A DNA stretch of 64,000 nt from Stygiobacter electus (GCA_029210465.1 JARGDL010000016.1:1-64000); one strand, 5' to 3'; positions 37,672 to 47,666 are shown, counted from the stretch's first letter. Numbers and translations: made by a program. The notes: generated from the letters alone by a model not told the origin.

Positions 37672-37956
37672 ATGGCAATGACAAAAACACAAATTATTGA
37701 CCATCTTTCAAAAAAAACTGGCGTAACTAAAAAAGTAGCCGGTCAATTTTTAACAGAATTAGTTCATCTTTCTTACAAAGAAGCTAAAAAATCATTCACA
37801 ATTCCAGGTTTAGGTAAACTAGTTCTTGTTCAAAGAAAAGCAAGACAAGGTAGAAATCCAAAAACTGGTGAACCAATTTCAATTCCTGCTAAAAAGGTTG
37901 TTAAATTCAGAATTGCAAAACAAGCTAAAGATGCAATTCTTGTTTACGGAAAATAA
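37672..37956 (+). CDS. HU-family DNA-binding protein
   Basis: 94 residues with the IHF/HU fold: MTKTQIIDHLSKKTGVTKKVAGQFL in the helical half and the DNA-binding arm motif RKARQGRNPKTGEPISIPAKKVVKFR. It bends DNA and compacts the nucleoid. A stand-alone gene ended by its own terminator. Confidence 0.96.
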   Translation: MAMTKTQIIDHLSKKTGVTKKVAGQFLTELVHLSYKEAKKSFTIPGLGKLVLVQRKARQGRNPKTGEPISIPAKKVVKFRIAKQAKDAILVYGK

Positions 37957-37962
37957 TTTTAA

Positions 37963-38003
37963 TGTGTCAGTCTTTGCATGACGAGGACTGACACACTTTT
38001 TAA
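37963..38003 (+). terminator. Terminator after the HU gene
   Basis: TGTGTCAGTC and GACTGACACA make a perfect 10-bp stem, followed by TTTTT. It may also serve the converging gene at 38009. Confidence 0.85.
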
Positions 38004-38008
38004 TCTTT

Positions 38009-38497
38009 TCAATTCAAAGAACTTATCTTTTTTAATTTTTCTAATTGTAAATTATAAACTTCATCAGTAACATTTCTTAAAATTGTCTTTAATAATTCAT
38101 TAAACTTACCAACATGAGAATAAAAACTTATTAAATTTCCTTTTGAATCTGTTAAATAAACTGCACGCATCGGCATACCAGAAAAAATCCCACCTGAAAT
38201 TGAATTTATATCTTTGTAAAAAATTACAACTTCTTTTTTTGACATAAAAAATTTTGAACAAATGATTTTTTCTTCATCAGAAGTAATTTTAAATGGCAAA
38301 GTTTTATATGAATAAAAGTATGATCTATTTAATAAAACTATTACAACCAAATTAAATATTACTAAAAAAATAAAATACCATTTTTGAAAAGAAACATATA
38401 ATGAAACAATTGTAAATAAAAGTAAAAATATGGTAATTATTATGTTAATGTATCGATAAAAAAATTTTGATATAATGGAATATTCAAAAGTTTGCAT
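38009..38497 (-). CDS. Small membrane protein with PH-like domain
   Basis: 162 residues. Two close hydrophobic segments lie at about 15-35 and 38-58 (YINIIITIFLLLFTIVSLYV, WYFIFLVIFNLVVIVLL). A soluble C-terminal region follows with strands like the bacterial PH domain (ITSDEEKIICSKFFMSKKEVVIFYKDINSISGGI). I know of no function. It converges with HU and is separate from its other neighbour. Confidence 0.75.
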   Translation of the reverse strand: MQTFEYSIISKFFYRYINIIITIFLLLFTIVSLYVSFQKWYFIFLVIFNLVVIVLLNRSYFYSYKTLPFKITSDEEKIICSKFFMSKKEVVIFYKDINSISGGIFSGMPMRAVYLTDSKGNLISFYSHVGKFNELLKTILRNVTDEVYNLQLEKLKKISSLN

Positions 38498-38581
38498 CTC
38501 TTTTCAGTTTTATTTATCTAATTTAACAAAATCGAATTAATTTTATTTATAATTTGTTATGATTTATAAAAAGGAGAAAAA

Positions 38582-39568
38582 ATGTACGACTTACTTGTAA
38601 TAGGTGCTGGCCCTGCTGGAATAAGTATGGCAGTTGAAGCTCATAAAGCTGGAATTGATTCTTCAAAAATTTTAATTATCGAAAAAGCTGAAGAGCATTC
38701 TTTCACAATAAAAAAATATTATCCTGATTCAAAGTTGGTTACTGCTAACTATAAAGGTTTTGAAGCAAAATGCACCGGCGTAATGTGCATTCCAGATTTA
38801 ACTAAACATGAAACAATTTCATATTTGGACAAGGCAATTAATGAAAATAATTTAACAGTTCAATACAATGAAACCGTTTGGAAATTACATCAAAATGAAG
38901 ATAAATCTTTTATTATTTATACAGATAAAAATCAATACCATGCAAAAATTGTAACAATTGCAATTGGAATTCTTGGAAAACCAAATAAACCTGAATACAA
39001 AATTCCACATTCATTAAAAGATAAAGCTTTATTTGATGTAACTTCAGTTGAAATTAAAAACTCAAAAGTGATAGTTGTTGGCGGCGGAGATTCTGCGTCA
39101 GAATATTGTCAATTCCTAGTTCAAAATGGAAATGATGTTACTTTAAGCTATCGTCGTGCAAATTTCAATAGGATGAATGAAATTAATCAAGAAAGTATTT
39201 TAGAGCTTGAACGTGAAGGTAAGTTGAGAATTTTACGAGAAAGTAATATTGAATCTCTTTCAGATAATAATGGTAAACCTTTTGTAAAATTTAAAGAAGA
39301 AAAATTTGGTGAAGAAATTTTTGATTATGTTGTTTATGCTCTTGGCGGCACAACACCAGATAACTTTTTAAAAATGTTAGGAATTGAATTTGATGGTGAA
39401 TCTCCAGTTTTGAAAGAACATTACGAAACTTCTGTACAAGGTTTATTTTTAACCGGTGATTTAACTGCTGGTTCTAAAGGTGGTTCAATTATTTGGGCTT
39501 TTAATTCAGCTAATACAGCAATGAAAAAAATTTGTAAAGATTATCTTAATTGTAAAATTGATTTATGA
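38582..39568 (+). CDS. YpdA/Bdr-like NAD(P)H-FAD oxidoreductase, probable bacillithiol disulfide reductase
   Basis: 328-residue flavoprotein of the thioredoxin-reductase group. The FAD motif is LLVIGAGPAGISMA near the start, the NAD(P)H motif VVGGGDSASEYCQF at about 161-174 and LFLTGDLTAGSKGGSI at the end. The CxxC redox pair of thioredoxin reductase is missing; a single Cys in KCTGVMCIPD stands where YpdA-type proteins have a conserved Cys. BshA, the first bacillithiol enzyme, is coded at 53507-54634, which supports this reading. Its 3' end overlaps the converging rlmB by six bases. Confidence 0.8.
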   Translation: MYDLLVIGAGPAGISMAVEAHKAGIDSSKILIIEKAEEHSFTIKKYYPDSKLVTANYKGFEAKCTGVMCIPDLTKHETISYLDKAINENNLTVQYNETVWKLHQNEDKSFIIYTDKNQYHAKIVTIAIGILGKPNKPEYKIPHSLKDKALFDVTSVEIKNSKVIVVGGGDSASEYCQFLVQNGNDVTLSYRRANFNRMNEINQESILELEREGKLRILRESNIESLSDNNGKPFVKFKEEKFGEEIFDYVVYALGGTTPDNFLKMLGIEFDGESPVLKEHYETSVQGLFLTGDLTAGSKGGSIIWAFNSANTAMKKICKDYLNCKIDL

Positions 39569-40291
39569 ATTTCTGTTTTTCAAAATTTCGAACAAAACAA
39601 CTCCAGTTGCAACCGATACATTTAAGGAATCAATTTTCCCTTTCATAGGAATTTTAACAAGGAAGTCGCAATGCTCTGCAACGAGTTTGCGAATTCCTTT
39701 TTCCTCATTTCCCATAACTAAGGCAACAGGCATTTTATAATCAAGTTGATTATAAAATCTATCCCCATTTAAGTGTGTACCAACAATCCAAAAATTATTC
39801 TTTTTAAGCTCATCAATCGTTTGAACAAGATTTTGAACTTTGCAAATTTTAAGATAAGAAACAGCACCAGCAGAAATTTTTTCAACAGTTTCTGTAATTG
39901 GTGAACTTTGATTAGTTGTAATAATTACTCCATCTACACCTGCACATTCAGCGGTTCTAAAAATTGCACCTAAGTTTTGCGGATCTTGAATTGTATCAAG
40001 TAAAAGTAAAAGTGGAAATTTTGATTTTTGTGATTCGATTATAATTTCTTCAAGTGAATAATATCTTTGTGATGATTTAATTGCAACAACACCTTGTGAA
40101 TCTTCTATTTTTGCAATTGAATTAAATTTTTGAGTTGAAAGTTGCGTAATCTTTATTTTATTTTTTTTTGCCGCTGAAAAAATTCGATTGATTGCTTCCC
40201 CATGTTGACCAAAAGCAATATAAATTACTTCAAGTTCAGCACCGGAATTAATGGCTTCTAATACTGGCTTTCTTCCTATTATTTTTTGCAT
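39563..40291 (-). CDS. rlmB: 23S rRNA 2'-O-methyltransferase RlmB-like
   Basis: 242-residue SPOUT enzyme. The N-terminal domain begins with IIGRKPVLEAI, typical of RlmB. Motif 1 is DTIQDPQNLGAIFRTAECAG, motif 2 ALVMGNEEKGI and motif 3 PMKGKIDSLNVSVATGVVLFE. It probably methylates G2251 of 23S rRNA (E. coli numbering). It is the last gene of the ptsN-hisS-unknown-rlmB operon, starting directly after its neighbour. Confidence 0.93.
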   Translation of the reverse strand: MQKIIGRKPVLEAINSGAELEVIYIAFGQHGEAINRIFSAAKKNKIKITQLSTQKFNSIAKIEDSQGVVAIKSSQRYYSLEEIIIESQKSKFPLLLLLDTIQDPQNLGAIFRTAECAGVDGVIITTNQSSPITETVEKISAGAVSYLKICKVQNLVQTIDELKKNNFWIVGTHLNGDRFYNQLDYKMPVALVMGNEEKGIRKLVAEHCDFLVKIPMKGKIDSLNVSVATGVVLFEILKNRNS

Positions 40292-40807
40292 TTATTTTTC
40301 CGGGAATGTGAATTTATCTTCATCAACTACGATTTCACAAAATTGTCTATTGTTTTTCTTTTTTGGTAAATACTTTTTAATAATATCGATAGACTTATTA
40401 ATCAAATTAACTTTTATTTCAGCCGAATTTATTGCTCCATCCTGTTTAACAATATTAATTGTGTAATTACCAAATAAATCTTCAAAAAGATTTTCACTTT
40501 GTGCTGGCATAATTTGAGGGACTGTATCCATTTTAGCTTTTAAGCCCATGATGATAAGATTTATCACATTTTTCTCTCTTATAATATCAACTGAAACTTC
40601 ATAAGCAAAAGCTGTAAATTCAACTACTGTTTCAATTAAAAACGCTATGAACTGCTTTTTAATTTTAGGATCATACTTGAAATAAATTTTACATGTAAAT
40701 TCTTGTTTATCAGGTTTCTTAGAAGGAATTGCTTCCAAAGCAGATTGTGCATTTTTCTTTCTTGTTTTTGGAATTTTAGGAATATCTTTTGGTTTTCTAA
40801 GTGGCAA
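40292..40807 (-). CDS. Conserved-looking protein of unknown function between hisS and rlmB
   Basis: 171 residues. The first ~35 are Lys/Pro-rich (LRKPKDIPKIPKTRKKNAQS), and the rest is a compact alpha-beta domain (EFTCKIYFKYDPKIKKQFI, YEVSVDIIREKNVINLIIMGL, NAEIKVNLINKS-like strands). No signal peptide, no membrane segment. It starts directly at the hisS stop and ends at the rlmB start, so it is firmly part of this operon. A basic N-terminus and RNA-linked neighbours hint at RNA or ribosome binding, without further support. Confidence 0.75.
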   Translation of the reverse strand: MPLRKPKDIPKIPKTRKKNAQSALEAIPSKKPDKQEFTCKIYFKYDPKIKKQFIAFLIETVVEFTAFAYEVSVDIIREKNVINLIIMGLKAKMDTVPQIMPAQSENLFEDLFGNYTINIVKQDGAINSAEIKVNLINKSIDIIKKYLPKKKNNRQFCEIVVDEDKFTFPEK

Positions 40808-42067
40808 TTATTCACCTAATTTGTATAATAATTTGTCTATATCACTTAGTGAAATATTTTCTTGTGTACCGTCAATCATATTCTTCAAAATGACTTCATT
40901 GTTATTTAATTCTTCGCCACCAACAAATAAAACAAATTTAGCATTGAATTTATTTGCTTCTCTCATTTGAGCTTTCACACTTCTTGAAAGGTAATCAAGT
41001 TCAACAATTTTATTCTTTCTTCTTAGCTCAACTGCAATTTTATATGAAATATCACTTTTTGATTTATCTAAAGTAACGATATACAAATCAATTTTATCTT
41101 CTGGTAAATTTAGAATATTTTCATTTTCACACGCCAAAAGAATTCTTTCCATACCAGCGGCAAACCCAACACCGGGTAAATCTGAACCTCCAAGTTCTTT
41201 TATTAAACCATTGTACCTTCCACCGCCACATAATGCACTCTGAGAACCTACACTTCCACTTACAATTTCAAAAGTTGTATGAGTATAATAATCTAATCCA
41301 CGAACAAGTGATGAATCAACCACAAAATTAATTTTTGCATTTTTCAATGTTGATTTTACAACTTCAAAATGATTAAGGCTTTCTTCATTTAAATAATTAA
41401 TTAATAAAGGAGCCTTTTTCATTATTTCAATATCACGTTCATCTTTACTATCAAAAATTCTCAAAACATTTGTATTAAATCTTTTTTTGCTCTCCTCAGA
41501 AAGTTTTGAAAAATGATTTTTCAAATATTCTTTTAATTCATTTTTATACACTTCTCTTTCAGAAGGAACGCCAAGTGAATTAATTTTTACTTCAAGATTT
41601 TTTAAACCCAATTCACTAAGAATATCGTAGGCGATAATTATCATTTCAGCATCAAGAAGTGGATCATTACTTCCTAAAGCTTCAGCACCGAATTGATGAA
41701 ATTGACGATAGCGGCCAGCTTGCGGTCTTTCCTGACGAAACATTGGGCCGATATAAAAAAATTTATTTAAACTTTGTTTCTTTTCAAGTGAATGTTCAAT
41801 AAAAGCACGAACAACGCTTGCTGTAAGTTCGGGACGTAATGTAATGCTTTCGCCGCTTCTATCTAAAAATGTGTACATTTCTTTACTTACAATATCGGTT
41901 CCTTCGCCAATTCCTCTTGCAAATAAAGTTGTGTTTTCAAAAATTGGAGTTCTTATTTCTTTGTAATTAAAATTCGATAATTTTTTTTTTACAATTGATT
42001 CTAAAAAATACCATTTGGAAATTTCTGAAGGAAGGATATCTTTTGTTCCGGTTATAGCTTTAATCAT
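40808..42067 (-). CDS. hisS: Histidyl-tRNA synthetase
   Basis: Class II synthetase of 419 residues. Motif 1 lies around FNYKEIRTPIFE, motif 2 around GPMFRQERPQAGRYRQFHQFGAEALG, and the histidine motifs are LVRGLDYYTHTTFEIV and GGGRYNGLIKELGG. GVGFAAGMERILLA is motif 3, and a C-terminal anticodon domain follows. It overlaps the ptsN-like stop by four bases (ATGA), so their translation is coupled. Confidence 0.97.
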   Translation of the reverse strand: MIKAITGTKDILPSEISKWYFLESIVKKKLSNFNYKEIRTPIFENTTLFARGIGEGTDIVSKEMYTFLDRSGESITLRPELTASVVRAFIEHSLEKKQSLNKFFYIGPMFRQERPQAGRYRQFHQFGAEALGSNDPLLDAEMIIIAYDILSELGLKNLEVKINSLGVPSEREVYKNELKEYLKNHFSKLSEESKKRFNTNVLRIFDSKDERDIEIMKKAPLLINYLNEESLNHFEVVKSTLKNAKINFVVDSSLVRGLDYYTHTTFEIVSGSVGSQSALCGGGRYNGLIKELGGSDLPGVGFAAGMERILLACENENILNLPEDKIDLYIVTLDKSKSDISYKIAVELRRKNKIVELDYLSRSVKAQMREANKFNAKFVLFVGGEELNNNEVILKNMIDGTQENISLSDIDKLLYKLGE

Positions 42068-42537
42068 GAATTCTCAAAGTATTGTTTTTCTTCTGTTTCA
42101 AATAAATTATAAATTTCCTCTGCTGTCTTTGCATTAGCAAGATTTTCTCTAAACTCATCAAGATTCATCATTCTTGATAAACGGCTTAAAAGTTTAATAT
42201 GAGGACCAACTAAATTCTCTTTGCCTACTAATAAAAAAATTAATTTAACAGGTTGATCATCTAAAGATTGAAAATCAATTGGTGTATCCAACTTTCCAAA
42301 TGCAGCAATTATTTCATTCACTGCATTTGTCTTTGCATGAGGAATAGCAAAACCTTTTCCCACACCAGTTGACATTATTTTTTCTCTTTCAATTACTGCA
42401 TGATAAACCTCATCAACATCTTTTACTCTTGGATCATCTTTAAATGAGTATACTAATTCTTTAATTGCACTTTCTTTATCAGTGCTATTCATTGAAGGTA
42501 TAATACTTTCAACTTTTAGGATTTCACAAATTTTCAT
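42064..42537 (-). CDS. PTS EIIA-like (PtsN) regulatory protein
   Basis: 157-residue EIIA fructose/nitrogen-type domain. The phospho-accepting His is in GVGKGFAIPHAKT, at about residue 68. No EIIB or EIIC is nearby, so a regulatory PtsN-type role is more likely than sugar transport. First gene of the hisS operon; the frame runs MKICEILKVESIIPSM. Confidence 0.9.
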   Translation of the reverse strand: MKICEILKVESIIPSMNSTDKESAIKELVYSFKDDPRVKDVDEVYHAVIEREKIMSTGVGKGFAIPHAKTNAVNEIIAAFGKLDTPIDFQSLDDQPVKLIFLLVGKENLVGPHIKLLSRLSRMMNLDEFRENLANAKTAEEIYNLFETEEKQYFENS

Positions 42538-42693
42538 TTTTATTCTTTAATTTAGTCTTACGCAAAATTAACAAAGCTCTTCTGTTTAACAAAATAATTT
42601 AATTTACTACAATATTTTTATTTCTTGCTCTCGCAGTTATTATAAACTAATTTAACGTTGAAAAATATTTTTAAAACTTTTCTCGAGGAAAAT

Positions 42694-44394
42694 ATGAACA
42701 TTCAAAACAAAACAGTATTAGTTTTAGGCGGATGGGGTTTAGTTGGAAACGCTGTTATAAGAAAAATTGTGCCTGAAAAACCAAAAAGGATAATTGTTAC
42801 TTCATTAAAAAAAGAAGAAGCTGAAGATGCTGTAAATAAGTTACAAGCTGAATTCCCTAATAAACCAAATGATTATTTTGTTCCTTGGTGGGGAAATATT
42901 TTTGTGCGATATGAATTCAAAGATTCAGATCGTCTTTCTCTTCTTGAAAATTCTGATACAAGAAAAATCTTAATGCAAGATACGATGGAAGAACTGAACG
43001 AAGATATTCTACAAAACTCTTCCATTTTCAAGCTAATGAATGAATTCAAACCAGAAATTGTAATTGATTGTATTAACACTGCAACTGGAATTGCATATCA
43101 AGATTTATATTCAACTTATAGAAAAATCAATAAATTAATTCAAAAAAATCCAGCCAAAGAAGAAATAATTACAGAAACTGAAAAATTAATATGCACACTT
43201 TACGTTCCTCAACTAATAAGACATGTTCAAATAATGTATAACTCTATGCATCATGCTAATACAGAAATTTATATTAAAATTGGAACTAGTGGTACTGGCG
43301 GAATGGGATTAAATATTCCATATACACATAGTGAAGAAAAACCATCCCGTGTTTTACTTAGCAAATCATCTGTTGCTGGGGCTCATACTTTATTACTCTT
43401 TTTAATGGGCAGAACTCCAGATGCACCAATTACGAAAGAAATTAAACCCACAGCTGCAATTGCCTGGAAAAGAATAGAATTCGGCGAAATTAAAAAAGGT
43501 GGAAAACCTATTGAATTAATTAATGTTCCTTTTGAAAATGCAATCAATCTTGAAAATAAGTTCCAGCTAAAACTTGAAAATAAATTTCTTCCAACTGGCG
43601 AAAACTTAAAATGTGTTTTTATTGATACTGGTGAAAATGGTACCTTTTCTCGCGGCGAATTCGAAGCAATAACTGCACAGGGACAAATGGAATATGTTAC
43701 TCCAGAAGAAATTGCTGATGATGTAATTTTTGAAATTAAAGGTGGAAATACTGGTCATGATATAATTAATGCACTCGATAATGCAACATTAGAACCAACT
43801 TACAGAGCTGGATATTTGCAACACTGGGCTGTTGATAAACTCGATGAACTTGAAAAAATTCATAATGTTAATAGTGTTGCGTTTGAATTACTAGGACCAC
43901 CAAGACTATCCAAACTTTTACATGAAATTAACATTTTGAAAAATGTATTCGGCTCAATGAAAAATATTGTTAATCAAAAACCAGAAAAATTATCTGAAGG
44001 ATGTTTTGAATACTTAAAGAAAAATGAAAAATTAAAAAATGAAATCATCTCTATTGGTATTCCTATACTTTTCCCAGATGGTAAAAAATTATTACGCGGC
44101 AACGAAATAAAAATTCCCCCATTCAGAGGTGAAAACGAATTAGATATTAATGAAACAAGTATTAATTTATGGGCAAATGATGGCTGGGTTGATTTGAGAG
44201 TAAAAAATATGATTGTTTGGCAACAAAGATTAAATGCTATAATCAATGAAGCTGAATCAATAAATCCAAATGATACAAGTTCAATGCATGTAAGAACTAA
44301 AAAATATTGGAATAATTTTGAAACAATTGATATTGGAAAAGTAGTCGGTTGGATTTTCATTAAAGAAGAAAAAGGGGAAAGAATGAAAGCTTAA
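42694..44394 (+). CDS. Rossmann-fold NAD(P)-dependent protein of unknown specificity
   Basis: About 566 residues. It opens with MNIQNKTVLVLGGWGLVGNAV, a GGxGxxG nucleotide motif of the extended short-chain dehydrogenase type. DCINTATGIAYQDLY lies further on, and GTSGTGGMGLNIPYTHSEEKPS stands where the active-site part would be. The usual YxxxK pair is not obvious. The C-terminal half is not familiar. An upstream TTG at 42658 extends the frame, but the ATG at 42694 follows GAGGAAAAT at a good distance. It reads away from ptsN. I do not know the substrate. Confidence 0.7.
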   Translation: MNIQNKTVLVLGGWGLVGNAVIRKIVPEKPKRIIVTSLKKEEAEDAVNKLQAEFPNKPNDYFVPWWGNIFVRYEFKDSDRLSLLENSDTRKILMQDTMEELNEDILQNSSIFKLMNEFKPEIVIDCINTATGIAYQDLYSTYRKINKLIQKNPAKEEIITETEKLICTLYVPQLIRHVQIMYNSMHHANTEIYIKIGTSGTGGMGLNIPYTHSEEKPSRVLLSKSSVAGAHTLLLFLMGRTPDAPITKEIKPTAAIAWKRIEFGEIKKGGKPIELINVPFENAINLENKFQLKLENKFLPTGENLKCVFIDTGENGTFSRGEFEAITAQGQMEYVTPEEIADDVIFEIKGGNTGHDIINALDNATLEPTYRAGYLQHWAVDKLDELEKIHNVNSVAFELLGPPRLSKLLHEINILKNVFGSMKNIVNQKPEKLSEGCFEYLKKNEKLKNEIISIGIPILFPDGKKLLRGNEIKIPPFRGENELDINETSINLWANDGWVDLRVKNMIVWQQRLNAIINEAESINPNDTSSMHVRTKKYWNNFETIDIGKVVGWIFIKEEKGERMKA

Positions 44395-44398
44395 AAAA

Positions 44399-44430
44399 AA
44401 GTCCCACATCTGTTGAATGATGTGGGACTT
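44399..44430. terminator. Strong hairpin after the Rossmann-fold gene
   Basis: A 12-bp perfect stem, AAGTCCCACATC with GATGTGGGACTT. The T-run is on the minus-strand side, so it is a good minus-strand terminator and a plausible plus-strand stop for the gene at 42694. Confidence 0.75.
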
Positions 44431-44615
44431 ATTACCCCAAGTATTCTGGATACCTCCCCAAATAAATTTTAATTGGATCATCCCCCAAGTGATCCCAAAA
44501 TTTTGGAATGATCAAACTTTCTTAAAACATAAAAAAATCTTTACTAATATAAGTTTGAGTGAACAATAAATTACTGGTAGGATTACAAAAAAAATTCACT
44601 TTTTTAATGGAAGTA

Positions 44616-44645
44616 TCAAAAAAAGACTGGTAGTTGTACCAGTCT
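44616..44645 (-). terminator. Terminator after the small membrane protein gene
   Basis: AGACTGGTA and TACCAGTCT pair across a 4-base loop, followed on the minus strand by seven T residues. Confidence 0.8.
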
Positions 44646-44681
44646 CTAAAAAGATTAAAAGTCGTTATTAATTAAGGAGGA

Positions 44682-45098
44682 TTATAAATAAAAATTAGCT
44701 GCTTTTATTTTAATTTTATTTATCTTATCATTTATTATTGAGTATCTAGAACCATTACCATTTTTCTTTCTTTCTTCAATTTCTTCAATAGTAAATGATG
44801 AATTTTTAGAAGTAGCTATTTTAATGATTTTAGGAGAATTTTGAACTTGATTTACATTTGGTGCATTTAGCTCTCTTTGTTTCATTTCGGATGAATATTT
44901 TTCTCTTACAGTAGTATTTTGATTTTCAAATCTTATTTTTTGATTTATAATTTTAATTGGACGATGTTCATAATTTACTTTTGTATGTTTATTTGCTTTT
45001 GACTTACTCTTAGAAATTGCATAAGAGAAAGTAACCACTATAAAAAATAAAAATCCACTTAAGAACAAAATGCTTAATATTATTTCTGTTAATTCCAT
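44682..45098 (-). CDS. Small single-pass membrane protein of unknown function
   Basis: 138 residues. One membrane helix at about 7-28 (ILSILFLSGFLFFIVVTFSY) is followed by a basic, probably cytoplasmic region rich in Lys, Asn and Gln. This region has an IEEIEERKKNGNGSRY segment. No family recognised. It has its own terminator. Confidence 0.6.
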   Translation of the reverse strand: MELTEIILSILFLSGFLFFIVVTFSYAISKSKSKANKHTKVNYEHRPIKIINQKIRFENQNTTVREKYSSEMKQRELNAPNVNQVQNSPKIIKIATSKNSSFTIEEIEERKKNGNGSRYSIINDKINKIKIKAANFYL

Positions 45099-45328
45099 TA
45101 TGGTATTCTTTTTTTAAAAGAAGCTAACGTCAATCTAAATGCCAACTAAATTTCTAAAAAATATTCTAAAATAAACTTTAATTATTTTTTTTAGTCTCAT
45201 TTAGAGAAAATGTTACAAATTGATTCGTTTTTTAATTTACTACTGAAGTGAAATTACAGCTTCTAAAAGATTAAACGTGTGATTTATTTCATGCTCACAT
45301 TGAAGACAAATAATTTTATAAAAGAATT

Positions 45329-46213
45329 TCAGAATAAAAACAATAAAGCAACACCACCAACTGCTAAAAATGCACCCAAAATTGAAACCCATGATAATTT
45401 TTCTTTATAATAAAAGTAAACCATAGGCAACATTAAAATTGGTACAGTTGCCATTATTGTTGAAGCTATTCCAATTTTTGTATGTGATATAGAAATTAAG
45501 CTAAATGTAATTCCCAAATATGGACCAATAAAAGAACCAATTAATGTAAATAATAATCCTTTCTTATTTTCTTTGAAGATTATTATTGGATGTGCATAAC
45601 GATTTGTAAAAATTGTCATTGGTAATATTAAAATTAATGCTGCACTAATTCTAACAAAAGTTGCAACAAATCCATTGATCTCTCCAATATTAAAAGCAAA
45701 CTTTGCAAAAATTAATCCAACAGCTTGACCAATAGAACCGAGTAATGCATAAAATATTCCGTTCCAATCAACTTTATATTTTGATGTTGGTCTTTCTTCT
45801 CTTTGAAGAACAACTAATGAAATTCCTGCAATTGTTATAATTATTCCTAAAATTCCTATAAAAGAAATTTTTTCACCTAAAAAAATGAAAGCTAAGAGCG
45901 CTGCAAATGCTGGTGAAGAAGACATAACAAGCATACTTAATCTTGCACCGATTAACCGATATGCATTAAACAAAAATGTATCACCAAAAACTAATCCGAT
46001 AAAACCACTAATAACTAAATAAATAATTTGTATAGTGGAAAGATTAAAAGAAACTTGAGAAATAATTAATGTAGTTGAAAGATAAATAAAAGCAAAAATC
46101 ATTCTTGTAACATTTACATAAACAGAACCAACTTTACGTGACGCTTCTGAGAAGACAATTGAAGTCATTGACCATAAAAATGCAGTTATTAAAGCAGCTA
46201 ATTCACCAAACAT
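45329..46213 (-). CDS. EamA/DMT-family transporter
   Basis: 294 residues with ten predicted membrane helices in two homologous halves. The first half has LAALITAFLWSMTSIVFSEASRKVGS and FGDTFLFNAYRLIGARLSMLVMSSSPAFAALLA. The second half has FTLIGSFIGPYLGITFSLISI and MATVPILMLPMVYFYYKEKLS. This group exports amino acids or other metabolites; the substrate is not visible. Confidence 0.92.
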   Translation of the reverse strand: MFGELAALITAFLWSMTSIVFSEASRKVGSVYVNVTRMIFAFIYLSTTLIISQVSFNLSTIQIIYLVISGFIGLVFGDTFLFNAYRLIGARLSMLVMSSSPAFAALLAFIFLGEKISFIGILGIIITIAGISLVVLQREERPTSKYKVDWNGIFYALLGSIGQAVGLIFAKFAFNIGEINGFVATFVRISAALILILPMTIFTNRYAHPIIIFKENKKGLLFTLIGSFIGPYLGITFSLISISHTKIGIASTIMATVPILMLPMVYFYYKEKLSWVSILGAFLAVGGVALLFLF

Positions 46214-46273
46214 AAACTTAAGTTAAGAGTGTAGAATTCAGAGTGCAGAAATAAAAATTATTTAGCATAAAAT

Positions 46274-47650
46274 TTATAAATTAAAATACATCTTAAATTC
46301 AAATGGATGAGGCATTGTATTGATTGATTTAATTTCTTCATGTTTTGTATTTATCCATTGTTGTAACAATTCATCAGTAAAAACATTACCTCTCTTTAAA
46401 AATTCATGGTCATTTTCCAATGCATCAAGTGCTTCTTCTAAATTTCGAGGTAGTAATTTAATTTTATGTAAATCGTCTTCAAGAAAATTTTTATCATAAG
46501 GACCAAACCCTTCTTTGGCAGGATTTATTTTATTTTTAACGCCATCGATACCAGCTAAAATTATTGCACTCATTGCAAAATAAGGATTCATTGTTGCATC
46601 TGGTGGACGATATTCAAAACGTGTAACATCTGGATCATTAACATATTTTGGAATTCTAATTGCACTTGCTCGATTTCCCATTCCAAAAGTCAATGCAACA
46701 GGAGCTTCAAAACCAGGTACCAATCTTTTATAAGAATTAGTTGATGGATTTGCAAAAGCAGAAATTGCAGGTGCGTGTTTTAGTATACCACCTATGAAAT
46801 AAAAACCAAACTCATTGAAATTGCCATAACCATCTTTTTTATAAAAAGCATTTTTCCCATTTTTGGTTAAATACAAATGAAGATGTAATCCATTTCCGGC
46901 TTGTTGATACATTGGTTTTGGCATAAATGTAATGTATAAGTTTTTTTGCCTTGCAAAATTAAACAAGACATATTTCGCAGTTATTATATTATCTGCTGTA
47001 GTTAAAAGATCAGAAAAGTAAGTTTCAATTTCTTGTTGGCCTCTTTCACCTGCTTCATGATGATGATATTTAATTTTTAATCCATAACGGGAAAGTATTT
47101 TACACGCTTCATCTCTGAAATCGTCATAAATATCAAATGGATTAGCTGCATGATATGCTTTTTTATAAAACTCTTCTGCATGTTCAATTTTATAATAAGA
47201 TTGAGATGTTCTTGTATCATATTCAACATCTGAAAAAATATAAAATTCAAATTCAGGTCCCCACCAAGATTTATCGCAACCAGTTTCTTTTAATAATAAA
47301 TCTTCAATTTTTCTTGCAATATATCTTGCATCTTGCTCAAAGCGTGAACGTTTTTCATTTGCTAAAATAATATTAGCATAAAAACTCAAAGTCGGTGCAT
47401 CTCTAAAAATATCAATAACGGCTGTGTTTAAATCTGGAATTAGAATCATATCACTATTTTCAACTTTTCTTAATCCATAGCTAGAACCATCAAAGCCAAC
47501 ACCATCTTTAATAATTTTTTCAATAATTTTATCATGAACTGGTAAAGAAATGTGATGCAATCTTCCAGAAAGATCAATTGCTTTTAAGTCAATGAATTCA
47601 ATTTTATTTTTTTTGATTAACTGATTTATAGATTGAATTTGATTATTCAT
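46274..47650 (-). CDS. glnA: Type I glutamine synthetase
   Basis: 458 residues. It makes glutamine from glutamate, ammonia and ATP. Motifs: VGFDGSSYGLR, WGPEFEFYIF, IKYHHHEAGERGQQEIE, GNGLHLHLYL, NPSTNSYKRLVPGFEAPVAL and RFEYRPPDATMNPYFAMSAI. The NLYDLP adenylylation loop of the GSI-beta type is not present (DDLHKIKLLPRNLEEAL stands there), so it is probably controlled in another way. It follows eno but is separated from it by a terminator. Confidence 0.94.
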   Translation of the reverse strand: MNNQIQSINQLIKKNKIEFIDLKAIDLSGRLHHISLPVHDKIIEKIIKDGVGFDGSSYGLRKVENSDMILIPDLNTAVIDIFRDAPTLSFYANIILANEKRSRFEQDARYIARKIEDLLLKETGCDKSWWGPEFEFYIFSDVEYDTRTSQSYYKIEHAEEFYKKAYHAANPFDIYDDFRDEACKILSRYGLKIKYHHHEAGERGQQEIETYFSDLLTTADNIITAKYVLFNFARQKNLYITFMPKPMYQQAGNGLHLHLYLTKNGKNAFYKKDGYGNFNEFGFYFIGGILKHAPAISAFANPSTNSYKRLVPGFEAPVALTFGMGNRASAIRIPKYVNDPDVTRFEYRPPDATMNPYFAMSAIILAGIDGVKNKINPAKEGFGPYDKNFLEDDLHKIKLLPRNLEEALDALENDHEFLKRGNVFTDELLQQWINTKHEEIKSINTMPHPFEFKMYFNL

Positions 47651-47666
47651 AACTTTTCACTTTAAA

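Noticed and set aside
39563-39568. Overlap of the YpdA-like gene and rlmB as a frameshift or error
   Set aside because: The two genes converge and simply share six bases at their stop codons. Both are full length.
43974-44481. Minus-strand frames opposite the end of the Rossmann-fold gene
   Set aside because: Antisense shadows; the plus-strand frame has the ribosome site and domain signature.
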